64,000 nt of DNA from JACVRW01 sp963826165. GTDB taxonomy: Bacteria; Actinomycetota; Thermoleophilia; Solirubrobacterales; Thermoleophilaceae. The first letter of the stretch is position 1. Each line of letters starts with the position of its first letter. Positions 25,222-34,369 of the stretch are shown here, piece after piece. Both the position numbers and the translations under genes were made by a program. The notes under the pieces are model-generated. The model saw only the letters and a program-made list of their open reading frames with translations. It was not told the DNA's origin and ran no database searches. The stretch is from the NCBI GenBank assembly GCA_963826165.1, contig CAWGWC010000017.1, positions 62,001 to 126,000 on the forward strand, read 5' to 3'.

Positions 25222-25224
25222 CGC

Positions 25225-26724
25225 TCAGCTCGGCTGGGGCTCGAGCGGCTGCTCGGACCTGTTCCTGGCGATCGACACAGCCAGCTGCACGTCGTCCGGA
25301 TGCAGAAGGCGCTCGAGCGCAGCGAGCGTGGCCAAGTAGACCACGGCCCCGAGCACGGCCGAAGGAATCAGGGGCAGACCGGCGGCGAGCACGGCCCCTG
25401 CCATCGCCGCGCCCGCCAGAAGTGGCCCCGCGAACGCCCGCACAGGGCCGATCGGGCGAGTGATCAGGCCCACCTGGCGCACCGCAAGGGCGGCCAACAG
25501 GACCCCTGAGAGGACCGCATTGAAGGCGGCGCCGGAGGCGCCGTACATCGGAATCAGGATGAGATTGAAGACGATGTTCTGCGCGATGATGGCCAGGGCC
25601 GCGCGCGTGAAGCCGCCGGGTCGCCCGCGCGCGACGAGAATCGTGGAGGCGAAGAAGTTGATTCCGTACAGCACGGTCATCAGCCCGAGCAGGCGCAGCG
25701 GCGTGACCGCGTCGTCGTAGGCGCTGCCGTAGAACAGGTCGGTGAGCTGGGGCGCGAGCACGGCAAAGCCGACGCCCAGGGGCATCAGCACCGCGGTGAG
25801 CACCTTGAACCCAACCTCGCAGCCACGGGCCAGGCCCACCCCGTCGTCCTCCTGGCGCGCCAGCCAGGGGAGCGCGGAGTGGGAGAAGATCCAGCTCAGG
25901 AACATCGTCGCCTCCACCAGGCGGTACGCCGCGCTGTAGTAGCCCACCTGGCGGTTGTCGCCGCCCTCCAGGAAGGAGAGCATGACCGTGTCGAGCTTGA
26001 TCAGCAGCACGAACAGGAGCGTGACCGCGCCGATCGGAAAGCCGGCCTTGATGAGCGGCAGCCAGCGCCGGTGGCTCGTGCGCATCCGCAGCCACGGGAC
26101 CAAGCGGCGCAGCTGGACGTGGCTCACCAGCAGCCCCAGCAACGCTCCGCCAAGGAAGACACAGCTCGCGGCCACCAGCCCGCCTCCGTTGAGAAGGATC
26201 ACCGATCCAGCCACCGCGGTGACGGTGCGCTGCGCGATGACCGCCACGGAGGTGAGCTCGAGTCGCTCGTGGCCGCCGAAGATCGCGTGCCAGCTCCACG
26301 CCATCGTCTCCACCGCGTTGCCGGCTCCCACCAGGTAGACCGCCATGCGCGCCTCATCCGAGTAGTCGGCGATGTTCACGGCGATGGCTGCCACGGACAG
26401 CAACACGAAGCTGCTGAGCAGCTTGATTGCCACGGCGTCGCCCAGGTAATCGCCGGAACGGCGCTTGTCGCGGCCCACGTCCATGAAGGTGAGGTCGTCG
26501 ATGCCGAACCCGGAGCCCAGCAACAGGACGCCGGTGAGTGACAGCGCGAACATGAAGTCGCCGAAGCCATCGCTGCCCAGCTCGCGGGCCATGACGACGT
26601 AGAAGACGACGGAGGCCGCCTTGGCCACGACCTCGCCGGCTGAGCGGATGAAGGCGTTGCGGGCGATCCGCCGGGGTGTGGAGTGCTCGCCGGCCTCCTC
26701 GTGGCCGGTTTCGCCGGCGCTCAT
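25225..26724 (-). CDS. Polysaccharide flippase (Wzx/MATE-like, oligosaccharide transporter)
   Basis: 499-residue membrane protein with about 14 hydrophobic helices. It starts after a short polar tail (RRIARNAFIRSAGEVVAKAA) and shows the family's VVMARELGSDGFGDFMFALS and LIKLDTVMLSFLEGGDNRQV segments. It should flip lipid-linked glycans across the membrane. The ATG at 26724 overlaps the TGA of the upstream ligase gene (ATGA), so the two are coupled. Confidence 0.92.
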   Translation of the reverse strand: MSAGETGHEEAGEHSTPRRIARNAFIRSAGEVVAKAASVVFYVVMARELGSDGFGDFMFALSLTGVLLLGSGFGIDDLTFMDVGRDKRRSGDYLGDAVAIKLLSSFVLLSVAAIAVNIADYSDEARMAVYLVGAGNAVETMAWSWHAIFGGHERLELTSVAVIAQRTVTAVAGSVILLNGGGLVAASCVFLGGALLGLLVSHVQLRRLVPWLRMRTSHRRWLPLIKAGFPIGAVTLLFVLLIKLDTVMLSFLEGGDNRQVGYYSAAYRLVEATMFLSWIFSHSALPWLARQEDDGVGLARGCEVGFKVLTAVLMPLGVGFAVLAPQLTDLFYGSAYDDAVTPLRLLGLMTVLYGINFFASTILVARGRPGGFTRAALAIIAQNIVFNLILIPMYGASGAAFNAVLSGVLLAALAVRQVGLITRPIGPVRAFAGPLLAGAAMAGAVLAAGLPLIPSAVLGAVVYLATLAALERLLHPDDVQLAVSIARNRSEQPLEPQPS

Positions 26725-28058
26725 CGACGACCCGTCACCATCGCGCCCGCCCAGATCAGGCCGGCCACCACCCAGAGGTGGCGCCAATGGAGCGTGTCGA
26801 CGAAGAAGGACTCCACGGCGAGGCCCGCCCAGGCACCCAGCAGGGGCGCTGCTCCGATCCCGTAGGTGTCCCGTCCCATGGCCGCGTTGCGGCCGGCGAT
26901 CACGAGCGTGGCGAAGATGAGCGAGACGAAGGCGAAGAGCCCCAGCACGCCCTGCTCCCCGAGGGTGCGCACATAGGTGTTGTGGGACACCACCGGGGTG
27001 AGCACCTCGAACTGGCCCGGTCCGATCCCGAACACGTGGGTCTCACCGAACTCGATGCCGCGCCGCTGCGCCTGGAAGCGCTCGGTGTCGTAGCTCTGGC
27101 GCTGAGCCCGCTCCTGGATGAAGTCGAGCGACCCCGTGACCGATATGACCGCCACGATGCCGAGAGCTCCGACGGTCAGGACGAGGATCGTCGCCATGGC
27201 GCGCCGGCCCCCGCCCTTGCGCACCGCCATCACCCCGAGCATCACGACCGCGCCGATGGCGAAGTTGACCCAGGCGCCACGCGAGTACGAGAACACCAGG
27301 CCGATCATGAGCACCAGCAGCGCCAGCAGCTTGATCGTGCGCCGGCTGCGCAACAGGCGCGGGCGCATGATCTCCTCGATCAGGATGAGGGCGATCGGCA
27401 CCAGGAAGGGCCCATAGACGTTCGGGTCCTTGAACAGCGCGCGAGCCCGCTCGTTGACGACAAAGGCCTCGGCGCCAGGGAACGGCGCGAGCAGAGCCAC
27501 CGTCCCGATCACGGCCGAGACCAGGGCGCCGACCAGATAAGCGCGCACGATGAGGCGCGCGCGGCGCTCGCTGTCCACGTAGCCGCTCAGCCACACTGCG
27601 AAGATCCCCAGATAGACGGTGATCGCAAAGAAACGCGCGGCCACAGCTGGATCGGTGGCCTCGATCATGGACGCCACGTTCAGCAGCAGGAAGAGCGCCG
27701 TGAGGCCGAGTACGGACACGGGCGTCCGGTCGATCCTGAGGCGCCCGCTCACCAGCGCTACCGCGATCACGATCCCGAAGACGGCGTCGGGCGGCGCCGG
27801 CTCGACGAACACCACCCCGAGGCACAACATCCCCAGGGCGACAGCGGCGTCGTAGCGGAGCACGGCCAGGGCCGTGACCGAGGCCAGCCCGAGGCTCGCC
27901 GCGGCGACGATGCTCCAGGCCGGCGGGTTGCGCGACAGCACCACGGCCAGAGCGGCCGCGACCAGGGCCAGCGCGACTCCGGCGGCTGCGATCAGGGCGT
28001 AACGCCCGACGTTGCCCGGTCCCGGAGCCGGCTGGGCGGCGAACCCGCCTGAGCTCAT
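26721..28058 (-). CDS. O-antigen ligase/polymerase family membrane protein (Wzy_C)
   Basis: 445-residue polytopic membrane protein with 11-12 helices and the Wzy_C signature: FSYSRGAWVNFAIGAV in a central helix, the large external loop with RFQAQRRGIEFGETHVFGIG, and VSHNTYVRTLGEQGVLGLFA. It would polymerise or ligate polysaccharide repeats on the outer face of the membrane. Coupled to the flippase gene; this is one of two Wzy_C-type proteins in the cluster. Confidence 0.88.
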   Translation of the reverse strand: MSSGGFAAQPAPGPGNVGRYALIAAAGVALALVAAALAVVLSRNPPAWSIVAAASLGLASVTALAVLRYDAAVALGMLCLGVVFVEPAPPDAVFGIVIAVALVSGRLRIDRTPVSVLGLTALFLLLNVASMIEATDPAVAARFFAITVYLGIFAVWLSGYVDSERRARLIVRAYLVGALVSAVIGTVALLAPFPGAEAFVVNERARALFKDPNVYGPFLVPIALILIEEIMRPRLLRSRRTIKLLALLVLMIGLVFSYSRGAWVNFAIGAVVMLGVMAVRKGGGRRAMATILVLTVGALGIVAVISVTGSLDFIQERAQRQSYDTERFQAQRRGIEFGETHVFGIGPGQFEVLTPVVSHNTYVRTLGEQGVLGLFAFVSLIFATLVIAGRNAAMGRDTYGIGAAPLLGAWAGLAVESFFVDTLHWRHLWVVAGLIWAGAMVTGRR

Positions 28059-28103
28059 GTCGTCACTGTAGACCCGCGCCAGGAGGCAGTCGGCCCGACC
28101 GCC

Positions 28104-29633
28104 TCAGCGGCGCAGGTGGAACGTGCGGGTGCGGCTCACGGGGCGCCCGTTGGCAGGCCTGTAGCTGGCGCTCACGCGATAACGGCCCGTGGGCAGGCGC
28201 CGGAACACGTGGCCGAACCCCGAGCGGCCGTTTCCGAGCTTCTTGCGAGCCGCTTTGGCCATGTGCCAGGCCCGGCCCTGACGCCGCTCGACGCGCAGCC
28301 GCAGGCCGCCCCGACGTGCCCTTGTCGTGCGGCCCCTGATCAGAACAGTGCGGCGAAGCCGAGCCGAGCGAGCCCCGCTCGCCCGCCCCCGTGAGCCCTT
28401 CAGCGCGTGGCGGCGTGGGTTGGTGACCACGTTGAGGCTCAGTCCGCCGCGTGCCGGCGCAGCGGCGCCGCCCGTCAGGACGATCGCCCCGCTGGCCGCG
28501 GGCAGGGTGCCGCTCGGGTCGCCGCTGCCGTCGGCGTTGGTCGCCCCCGGCGGATGCTGCAGGGTCCGGGTGGGCGCGCCTGGGCCGTTCACCAGCACGT
28601 AGCCGCCGGTGAAGTCGCGGCGCAGCACCCCGTTCCACCGGTAACGCCCGCTGCGGGGCTCCCCGAGGCGGACGTCGTAGCCCCCCCACCAGTCGTCGGG
28701 CAGGGCGCGGTAGTCGGTGCGAATGCCGTCGCGCCCGTCGCCGGTGAGGAAATAGGTGGCGAGGTTGTACTCGGCCCCCTCGCGGGTGGAGGTGTAGGCG
28801 TCCCAGACCACGGCCCTGCCGTTCCGGTGCAGCCAGTCGACGTGGTCGAGCAGGGTTTCGAACCCGTAGCGGCCACCGCCGAGGGTGAGCCCGTCGTCGC
28901 TCACGCCTCGCTCGAGCGCGATGTAGTCGGCCGCCAGCAACGCCCTCGCGGTGTCGCGATCGGAATGGCCGGCGAACCAGATCGGGTTGTGCGCGATCTC
29001 CACACCCGGGAGCTCGCGCCGGATCTGCTCGACGAAGTCGGCCACGTGGCCGCGCCAGGCCTCGTGGGTCATGGCCCGGCCGGTGGCCGGGTCCATCGGC
29101 GGGCGCTCGACGCCGTCGCCGTCTCCGACTCGGAACTCGAGGTTCACGTCGTCGATGAACAGACCTCGGTAGCCCTGGGCGAGTGTTCGCCGGGCCTCGT
29201 CGATCCAGTGTGCGCGGAACTCGGGGTTGCTGATGTCGGCCGCGTACTGCGGGCAGGTTCCGGCCTCGCAGCCCCAGGGGATGTAGAGCCTGCGGTCCTG
29301 GGCGTCTCTGAGGATCCAGCCCGCCCGCTCCCGGGCCAGCGCGGAATCGCGATAGATCGCGTACAGGTCCTTGTAGGCCCAGGCGCCGGCGTACCAGCGC
29401 GTGCGCTCGTCGAAGTAGGGGGTGTATGTCTTCTGACGGAAGAAGTGCTCGCGCATCCAGGCCGCCTGGGCAGGCGACGGCGACCGCGTATACGGGTCGA
29501 ACGCGGTGTTGGCCTCCTTCACGAAGCGCACGCTGCCCACGTCGGACGGGTTGGCCGACGCAGAACCCAATCCGAACATCGGCAGCAGCGTGAACAGCAC
29601 CAGCAAGGCACGAAAAGTAGTGGCGGGGGCCAC
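28104..29633 (-). CDS. Secreted putative glycoside hydrolase (GHL15-like)
   Basis: About 509 residues: a signal peptide (FRALLVLFTLLPMFGLGSAS), then a TIM-barrel-like domain with YAGAWAYKDLYAIY, ADISNPEFRAHWIDEAR, GLFIDDVNLEFRVGDGDG (likely acidic catalytic pair) and DYIALERGVSDDG, as in the hypothetical glycosyl hydrolase 15 group. A basic, Ig-like C-terminal region of about 100 residues follows. It probably trims or processes the exported polysaccharide. The GTG at 29633 is a best guess; the frame stays open upstream. Confidence 0.75.
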   Translation of the reverse strand: MAPATTFRALLVLFTLLPMFGLGSASANPSDVGSVRFVKEANTAFDPYTRSPSPAQAAWMREHFFRQKTYTPYFDERTRWYAGAWAYKDLYAIYRDSALARERAGWILRDAQDRRLYIPWGCEAGTCPQYAADISNPEFRAHWIDEARRTLAQGYRGLFIDDVNLEFRVGDGDGVERPPMDPATGRAMTHEAWRGHVADFVEQIRRELPGVEIAHNPIWFAGHSDRDTARALLAADYIALERGVSDDGLTLGGGRYGFETLLDHVDWLHRNGRAVVWDAYTSTREGAEYNLATYFLTGDGRDGIRTDYRALPDDWWGGYDVRLGEPRSGRYRWNGVLRRDFTGGYVLVNGPGAPTRTLQHPPGATNADGSGDPSGTLPAASGAIVLTGGAAAPARGGLSLNVVTNPRRHALKGSRGRASGARSARLRRTVLIRGRTTRARRGGLRLRVERRQGRAWHMAKAARKKLGNGRSGFGHVFRRLPTGRYRVSASYRPANGRPVSRTRTFHLRR

Positions 29634-29728
29634 CCCTCCGGAATCGGCCGGATCCGTCGGAACCCCGCGCGCGATCCCTGTCCCCCTAGACGGATGTACT
29701 ACCCGCCGGGGTGCGCAGGGCCCGCGGA

Positions 29729-29734
29729 TAGGAT
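29729..29734 (+). promoter_or_regulatory. -10-like TAGGAT upstream of MaoC gene
   Basis: TAGGAT lies 38 nt before the ATG at 29773. A GGAGAAGG at about 29758-29765 provides a normal Shine-Dalgarno, so this gene appears to have a short leader, unlike many neighbours. Confidence 0.35.
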
Positions 29735-29772
29735 GCCCGGCTCCCAAACCGAGCACTGGAGAAGGCACACCG

Positions 29773-30288
29773 ATGACAGACGAACCGCATCCGGCGCTGG
29801 ATCAGGCGTCGCGCGAGGCCACGGGGGCGCGTCCCTACGGGCGCTACCTGGAGGAGTTCGAGCAGGGCGCGATCTATCAGCACTGGCCGGCGAAGACCGT
29901 GACCGAGGCCGACGATCACCTCTTCTGCCTGATCACCATGAATCACCACCCGCTGCACCTGAACGACGTCTACGCCGCCCAGTCCCAGCAGGGCAGGAAC
30001 GTGGTGGTGGGACCGCTCGTCTACTCCCTCGCGCTGGGAATGTCGGTGGCCGACGTTTCGGGCAAGGCCATCGCCAATCTGGCCACGGAGGAGCTCTCTC
30101 ATCCCGCTCCCGTGTTTCACGGGGACACGCTGTACGCCGAGAGCGAGGTGCTGGAGGTGCGTCCGTCGGGCTCCAAGCCCGACCGCGGCATCGTGCGGGT
30201 GCACACCCGCGTCCACAAGCAGGACGGCACGCTCGTGGCGCAGTTCAAGCGCGCGGTGCTGGTGCCGCGGCGCGAGCCCGGGGAGTAG
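29773..30288 (+). CDS. MaoC-family hydratase; candidate mesaconyl-CoA hydratase
   Basis: 171-residue hot-dog-fold enoyl-CoA hydratase. The active-site region TVTEADDHLFCLITMNHHPL (residues 42-61) with LHLND, and GRNVVVGPLVYSLALGMSV, match single-domain MaoC proteins encoded beside malyl-CoA lyase and ccr in actinobacteria, where they are thought to hydrate mesaconyl-CoA to methylmalyl-CoA. It sits alone between polysaccharide genes. Role is inferred from the presence of the other pathway genes; a fatty-acid hydratase is the alternative. Confidence 0.8.
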   Translation: MTDEPHPALDQASREATGARPYGRYLEEFEQGAIYQHWPAKTVTEADDHLFCLITMNHHPLHLNDVYAAQSQQGRNVVVGPLVYSLALGMSVADVSGKAIANLATEELSHPAPVFHGDTLYAESEVLEVRPSGSKPDRGIVRVHTRVHKQDGTLVAQFKRAVLVPRREPGE

Positions 30289-30304
30289 GCGCCGCCGGAT
30301 CTTC

Positions 30305-30310
30305 TAAGCT
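30305..30310 (+). promoter_or_regulatory. -10 box TAAGCT of chain-length/kinase gene
   Basis: TAAGCT ends 9 nt before the TTG at 30320, fitting the leaderless pattern and supporting the TTG start. Confidence 0.35.
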
Positions 30311-30319
30311 GCGCCTGCT

Positions 30320-31885
30320 TTGTCGGCGGCGAGCCCAGGGCAGCCCGTGCGCGGGGACGAGAGCGTCGATGTGCGTCGCTACCTGGACGCCATCCGGCGT
30401 AGCGGCCGGCTGATACTGGCCATCGTCGTCCTGGTCAGCGGCGTGGTGCTGGCGGTTTCGCTGCTGTTGCCGTCCACCTACCAGGCCTCCACCCAGCTCG
30501 TGTTCGACCCGTCGGCCGCCGGCATCGACACCGACGCCGAGTCGACCACCCGCCAGCTCGCGACGACCAACGCGCTCGTGACCTCTCCGCGCGTGCTGCA
30601 GCTGGCGGCGGAGGAGCTTCCGGGGGAGGACGAGAGCTCGCTTGAGGGCAAGGTCGAGTCACAGGTGGACCCCGAGGCCACCCAGGCGAACATCATCGAG
30701 GTCACCGCCAGCGACGAGGACGCCGACCAGGCGGCTCGCATCGCCAACGCGGTGTCCGAGACCTTCATCACCGAGCGCGCCGAGATCGAACGGGAGCGGA
30801 TCGCCAACGCCCGCAGCCGGCTGCAGGAGGAGATCGACCGGCTCGAGTCGTCGCCCAGCCCCTCCGCCACGGCCGAGATCGCCGCAATTCGCGAGCGCCT
30901 GAGCCAGCTCACCGTCAGCGAAGGCAGCGCAGGGGCCGACCTCCAGCTGGCCGGGCGCGCGGAGGTCCCGGGCAGCCCCACGTCGCCCCGGCCACTGCGC
31001 AACGTGATCCTGGCGCTGTTCGGATCGCTTGTCCTGGGTGTGCTGATCGCCCTGGCGCGTGACCAGCTCTCGCCCCGCATCTCCGACCCGCGTGAGCTCG
31101 GGCGGCTGCTGGGCGTCCGGGTGCTCGCCGGCATCCCCTACGTACGGGGCACGAAGCTGCAGCGCCGCGTGCGCCTGTTGAGCGGAGCCGAGGCCGAGGC
31201 CTACGAGACGCTTCGCACCTCTTTCGAGCTGATGGTGCCTCCCGACGCTCACAGCGTGGTCCTCATCACCGGCGCGGTCCACGGAGAGGGCAAGACGACG
31301 GTCAGCTCGCGGCTCGGGAAGTCGCTGGTGCGGGCCGGACACCGGGTGCTTCTCGTGTCGGCCGATCTGCGCGTGCCCCGGCTGCACGAACTGTTCTCGC
31401 TCGAGCTAGGCACCGGTCTGTCGGACATCCTGACCGAGGCCCAGTGGGAGAATGCCGACCTCGACGCGGTGATCGGCAAGGCCATCCGAGTCGTCATCGA
31501 AAGAGGCGAGGGAGACGGCCGGCACGGCAGCCTGCACGTGATCACCAGCGGGAGCCAGGCCAAGGATCCGGGCCAGCTCATCGCCGGGCCGGGGCTGCCG
31601 GTGGCCATCGACGCCCTGCACCGGCGCGACTACGACTACATCCTCCTTGACGCGCCGCCGCTGCTCGGCATCGCCGACGCCACGGTGCTCGCGCGGCAGG
31701 CTGATCAGACCATCCTGGTCAACCGGCTCGATCGCCTCACCGTCTACCGCGCCGCCGACCTGCGGGAGTTGCTCGACACCATGGAGCGTCCGCCGCTGGG
31801 CACCGTGGTGATCGGAGCTCGCAGCGAGGTCTCTCCGTACTACCTGGGGCGCCGCCCCGCCCTCATGCAGGAACCGGAAGGCTGA
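30320..31885 (+). CDS. Wzz-type chain-length regulator fused to CpsD/BY-kinase-like ATPase
   Basis: 521-residue inner-membrane protein. An N-terminal Wzz domain (two membrane helices near residues 35-55 and 230-250 flanking a coiled-coil extracytoplasmic loop) is fused to a cytosolic P-loop tyrosine-kinase-like domain: Walker A GAVHGEGKTTVSSRLGKSL, A' VLLVSADLRVPRL, B YDYILLDAPPLLG. It should set polysaccharide chain length and export. The C-terminus holds only a YY pair, not the usual tyrosine cluster, so autophosphorylation may be weak or absent. TTG start. Confidence 0.88.
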   Translation: MSAASPGQPVRGDESVDVRRYLDAIRRSGRLILAIVVLVSGVVLAVSLLLPSTYQASTQLVFDPSAAGIDTDAESTTRQLATTNALVTSPRVLQLAAEELPGEDESSLEGKVESQVDPEATQANIIEVTASDEDADQAARIANAVSETFITERAEIERERIANARSRLQEEIDRLESSPSPSATAEIAAIRERLSQLTVSEGSAGADLQLAGRAEVPGSPTSPRPLRNVILALFGSLVLGVLIALARDQLSPRISDPRELGRLLGVRVLAGIPYVRGTKLQRRVRLLSGAEAEAYETLRTSFELMVPPDAHSVVLITGAVHGEGKTTVSSRLGKSLVRAGHRVLLVSADLRVPRLHELFSLELGTGLSDILTEAQWENADLDAVIGKAIRVVIERGEGDGRHGSLHVITSGSQAKDPGQLIAGPGLPVAIDALHRRDYDYILLDAPPLLGIADATVLARQADQTILVNRLDRLTVYRAADLRELLDTMERPPLGTVVIGARSEVSPYYLGRRPALMQEPEG

Positions 31886-31898
31886 CGGCCGCGCGCTG

Positions 31899-32351
31899 TC
31901 AGCCGGTGCGCAGGACCCAGACCGTTCCCGGCCCGCCGCCGAAGCGGCCGCTGGCCCGGCCGGCGCCGCCGCGCCGGAAGCTCGGGCTCAGCAGGATCGC
32001 GCGGTGGGGCGGGGAGTTGAGCCACGCGTTGACGGTGAAGCGGATCCTCGCCCGCCGCCCGGAGTGCATGGCCAGCACCTCGCCCGCGCGTCCGTAGCGC
32101 GCCGCCACCGCATTGAGCGAGGCGTGCCACAGCGACCCGGCCGCCAGCAGCGTGCGGCTGTGGGCCTTCGAGCCCGCTGTCAGGGGCGGCGCCGGATTGA
32201 GGGGGCGCAGCCCGTAGCCCTGGCGCACCTCGTTGACCCGCTCGATCATGGCCTTCGAGCCGCCACCACGCGCCGCGGCCGTGGCGGGCAGCAGGGCCGC
32301 GAGGATCGCGAATGCGAGCAGCACGAAGCGCATTGTGGGGCGGAGTCTCAT
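31899..32351 (-). CDS. Secreted CAP/SCP-domain protein under c-di-AMP riboswitch
   Basis: 150-residue secreted protein. A signal peptide (FVLLAFAILAALLPATAAA) leads into a CAP (SCP/PR1) domain with IERVNEVRQGYGLRPL, LAAGSLWHASLN and VNAWLNSPPHRAILLSPSF, the family's W-x-x-S-x-x-HR core. Bacterial CAP proteins such as YkwD-like ones are wall-associated, with unclear chemistry. The gene is preceded directly by a ydaO-type aptamer. The ATG at 32351 is used; a second at 32333 is in frame. Confidence 0.88.
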   Translation of the reverse strand: MRLRPTMRFVLLAFAILAALLPATAAARGGGSKAMIERVNEVRQGYGLRPLNPAPPLTAGSKAHSRTLLAAGSLWHASLNAVAARYGRAGEVLAMHSGRRARIRFTVNAWLNSPPHRAILLSPSFRRGGAGRASGRFGGGPGTVWVLRTG

Positions 32352-32362
32352 CGTCTTCTCTC

Positions 32363-32500
32363 AACGCCTACGGAGTTAGCTGACGGGCTCGCGCGGAAAG
32401 AATTCGCGCGCCGGCGGAGGCTCGAGTGCCGCGCCGATTCGCCCCAGATAGTGGTTCCCCCGTCCCCGTGCCGACCTGGATCGGCGCGCGGTTAGGCGAT
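32363..32500 (-). promoter_or_regulatory. ydaO/yuaA-type c-di-AMP riboswitch upstream of CAP-domain gene
   Basis: Read on the minus strand, the leader shows CGCGCCGATCC, then GGGGACGGGGGAACCA, GGGGCGAATC, and the closing GCGAGCCCGTCAGCTAAC followed by TCCGTAGGCG, the same conserved blocks and order as the element at 8315-8443. The aptamer ends about 12 nt before the CAP gene ATG, with GAGAGAAG in ribosome-site position. The spacing matches the first copy, arguing for the same mechanism. Confidence 0.92.
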
Positions 32501-32543
32501 GTGCGCGTGCAGGTTAAACGGTTCGCAGGCAGAATGTGCGCCC

Positions 32544-33284
32544 GTGACAAATCGTGCAGTGATCCTGGCCGGTGGGCGCGGCAGCCGTTTGGCGCCCTTC
32601 ACCACGGTGATCCCCAAGCCGCTCATGCCGATCGGCGACCGGGCGATCCTCGACATCCTGGTCCGGCAGCTGGCGGCCGCCGGCTTCACCAACCTGACCT
32701 TCGCCGTGGGCTACCTGGGCCACCTCATCCGTGCCGTGTTCGGCGACGGCAGCACATTCGGAGTCGAGATCGAATACCACGACGAGCCGCAGCCGCTCGG
32801 TACCGCGGGGCCGCTGGCGTCGCTCGGTGACGACGACACTCTCCTGGTGCTCAACGGGGATCTGCTCACGACGCTCGATTTCCGCTCGTTCCTCGATGCC
32901 CATCGCGCCGCAGGCAACGCCATGACCATCGCGACGCACCGCCGCGTGGTGACGATCGACTACGGCGTGTTGCACGTGGCCGGGACCACCCGAGCCGTGG
33001 ACGTGGTCACCGACTACGAGGAGAAGCCTGAGCTCGGCTACGTGGTCAGCATGGGGGTCTACGCCCTGGAGCCGCGGGCCCTGGCGGTGGTCCCCGCGGG
33101 TGAGCGCTTCGACATGCCGGACCTCGTCCTGGCGCTGCTCGAGCAGGGAGCGCCCGTGGGATCGTGGCTCTACGACGGCTATTGGCTCGACGTTGGGCGC
33201 CACGACGACTTCGAGCAGGCCCAGGAGGACTACGAGGAGCTGCTGCCTCGGCTCATTCCCGGTTTCGAGGTCGCCGCCGAGTAG
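32544..33284 (+). CDS. Sugar-nucleotide pyrophosphorylase (NTP transferase)
   Basis: 246-residue nucleotidyltransferase that would join a sugar 1-phosphate to an NTP. The activation loop LAGGRGSRLAPFTT and the lysine motif IPKPLMPIGDRA open the protein, with NGDLLTTLDF (metal Asp), ITEYEEKPE-like DYEEKPELGYVVSMGVY and SWLYDGYWLDVGRHDDFEQA later. It supplies activated sugar to the surface-polysaccharide cluster. GTG start, preceded by CAGAAT 8 nt upstream; its promoter region backs onto the riboswitch of the divergent gene. Confidence 0.9.
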   Translation: MTNRAVILAGGRGSRLAPFTTVIPKPLMPIGDRAILDILVRQLAAAGFTNLTFAVGYLGHLIRAVFGDGSTFGVEIEYHDEPQPLGTAGPLASLGDDDTLLVLNGDLLTTLDFRSFLDAHRAAGNAMTIATHRRVVTIDYGVLHVAGTTRAVDVVTDYEEKPELGYVVSMGVYALEPRALAVVPAGERFDMPDLVLALLEQGAPVGSWLYDGYWLDVGRHDDFEQAQEDYEELLPRLIPGFEVAAE

Positions 33285-33290
33285 CGGTCT

Positions 33291-34289
33291 CTAGGTGGCC
33301 TCCAGACCGCGTCGTGCGGACTCGAGGTTGGAGTGGATCGGGGCGAAGGGGTCCCCGAACTCCTCGGCCTCGAGCCCGGCGATCATCTCCCGCACGCCGT
33401 CGGGCACCCGCATCCGCGGCTCGAAGCCGAGCTCGCGGTGGATCTTGTCGAAGTTGACCTTGTAGTCGCGCGGATCCTCGTTGCGGCTCACGTACTCCAC
33501 CTCGCCGCGGCCGAGGGCGCCGGTGATCACTTCGACCAGGTCGAGCTTGCGGTAGTTCTCGTCGCTGTGACCGACGTTGAAGACCGCGCCCGCCGTGCGT
33601 TCGGATGGTGCTTCGAGCACGGTGCGCACCGCCAGGGCGGCGTCGCGCGCGTGGACGTAGGGGCGCCAGAAGAGCTCCCCGAACACCTCCAGTGGGCGGC
33701 CGGACCAGAGGTCGCGGGTGAACTCGTTCACGGTCAGGTCGAAGCGCATCCGCGGCGCCTTGCCGTAGACGGTGGCGAAGCGCAGGCAGGTGGGATCGAG
33801 ACCCTCGCGCTGCTCGCCGAGCAACGCCTTCTCGATGCCCACCTTCTGCTCGGCGTAGAGGGACACCGGGGCGAGCACCCCGGTCTCGTCGATCGGCACG
33901 GTGGGATCGTCCATGCGCCCGTAGTTCGAACAGGTGGAGGCGAACACGAAGCGGCCTACGCCCAGGGCCGCGGCGTCGTCCGCGAGGGCGCGGCTGCCCT
34001 CGACGTTGATCTCCTGAGACAGCTCGGGGTCGAGCGCGCAGGCGGGGTCGCCCACGATCGCCGCCAGGTGCACCACGGCGTCGGCAGCGGTCAGCGCAGC
34101 GCGCCGGGCGTCGGCGTCGCGCACGTCGCCTCGGATCAGCTCGGCTCCGGCCTCCTCCAGCGCCTCCGCCACCGCGCCCTGATCGTGCAACAGCCTGTCC
34201 AGCACACGGACTTCGTGGCCCGCTCCGAGCAGCTCCTCGACCACGCAGGCGCCGACGTAGCCTGCTCCTCCGGTGACGACAGCTTTCAC
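33291..34289 (-). CDS. NAD-dependent sugar epimerase/dehydratase (extended SDR)
   Basis: 332-residue nucleotide-sugar-modifying enzyme. The NAD-binding loop VVTGGAGYVGACVVEELLGA is at the N-terminus, VVHLAAIVGDPAC follows, and the catalytic SxnY-x3-K appears as VSLYAEQKVGIEK. The middle GRPLEVFGELFWRPYVHARD and NVGHSDENYRKLDLVE are typical for sugar-nucleotide epimerases. The GTG start has a strong AGGAGG 4 nt upstream, one of few clear ribosome sites here. Confidence 0.9.
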   Translation of the reverse strand: MKAVVTGGAGYVGACVVEELLGAGHEVRVLDRLLHDQGAVAEALEEAGAELIRGDVRDADARRAALTAADAVVHLAAIVGDPACALDPELSQEINVEGSRALADDAAALGVGRFVFASTCSNYGRMDDPTVPIDETGVLAPVSLYAEQKVGIEKALLGEQREGLDPTCLRFATVYGKAPRMRFDLTVNEFTRDLWSGRPLEVFGELFWRPYVHARDAALAVRTVLEAPSERTAGAVFNVGHSDENYRKLDLVEVITGALGRGEVEYVSRNEDPRDYKVNFDKIHRELGFEPRMRVPDGVREMIAGLEAEEFGDPFAPIHSNLESARRGLEAT

Positions 34290-34369
34290 GGGTCCTCCTG
34301 GGATCGCCTTCCGTGCAGCGCGGATGCTACGGGCTGAGCGGGGTGACGACGGAGCCCCAGGGTGTCAAC

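Noticed and set aside
26676..28052. 458-codon plus frame opposite the O-antigen ligase
   Set aside because: His/Arg/Asp-rich antisense product of hydrophobic codons, no domain.
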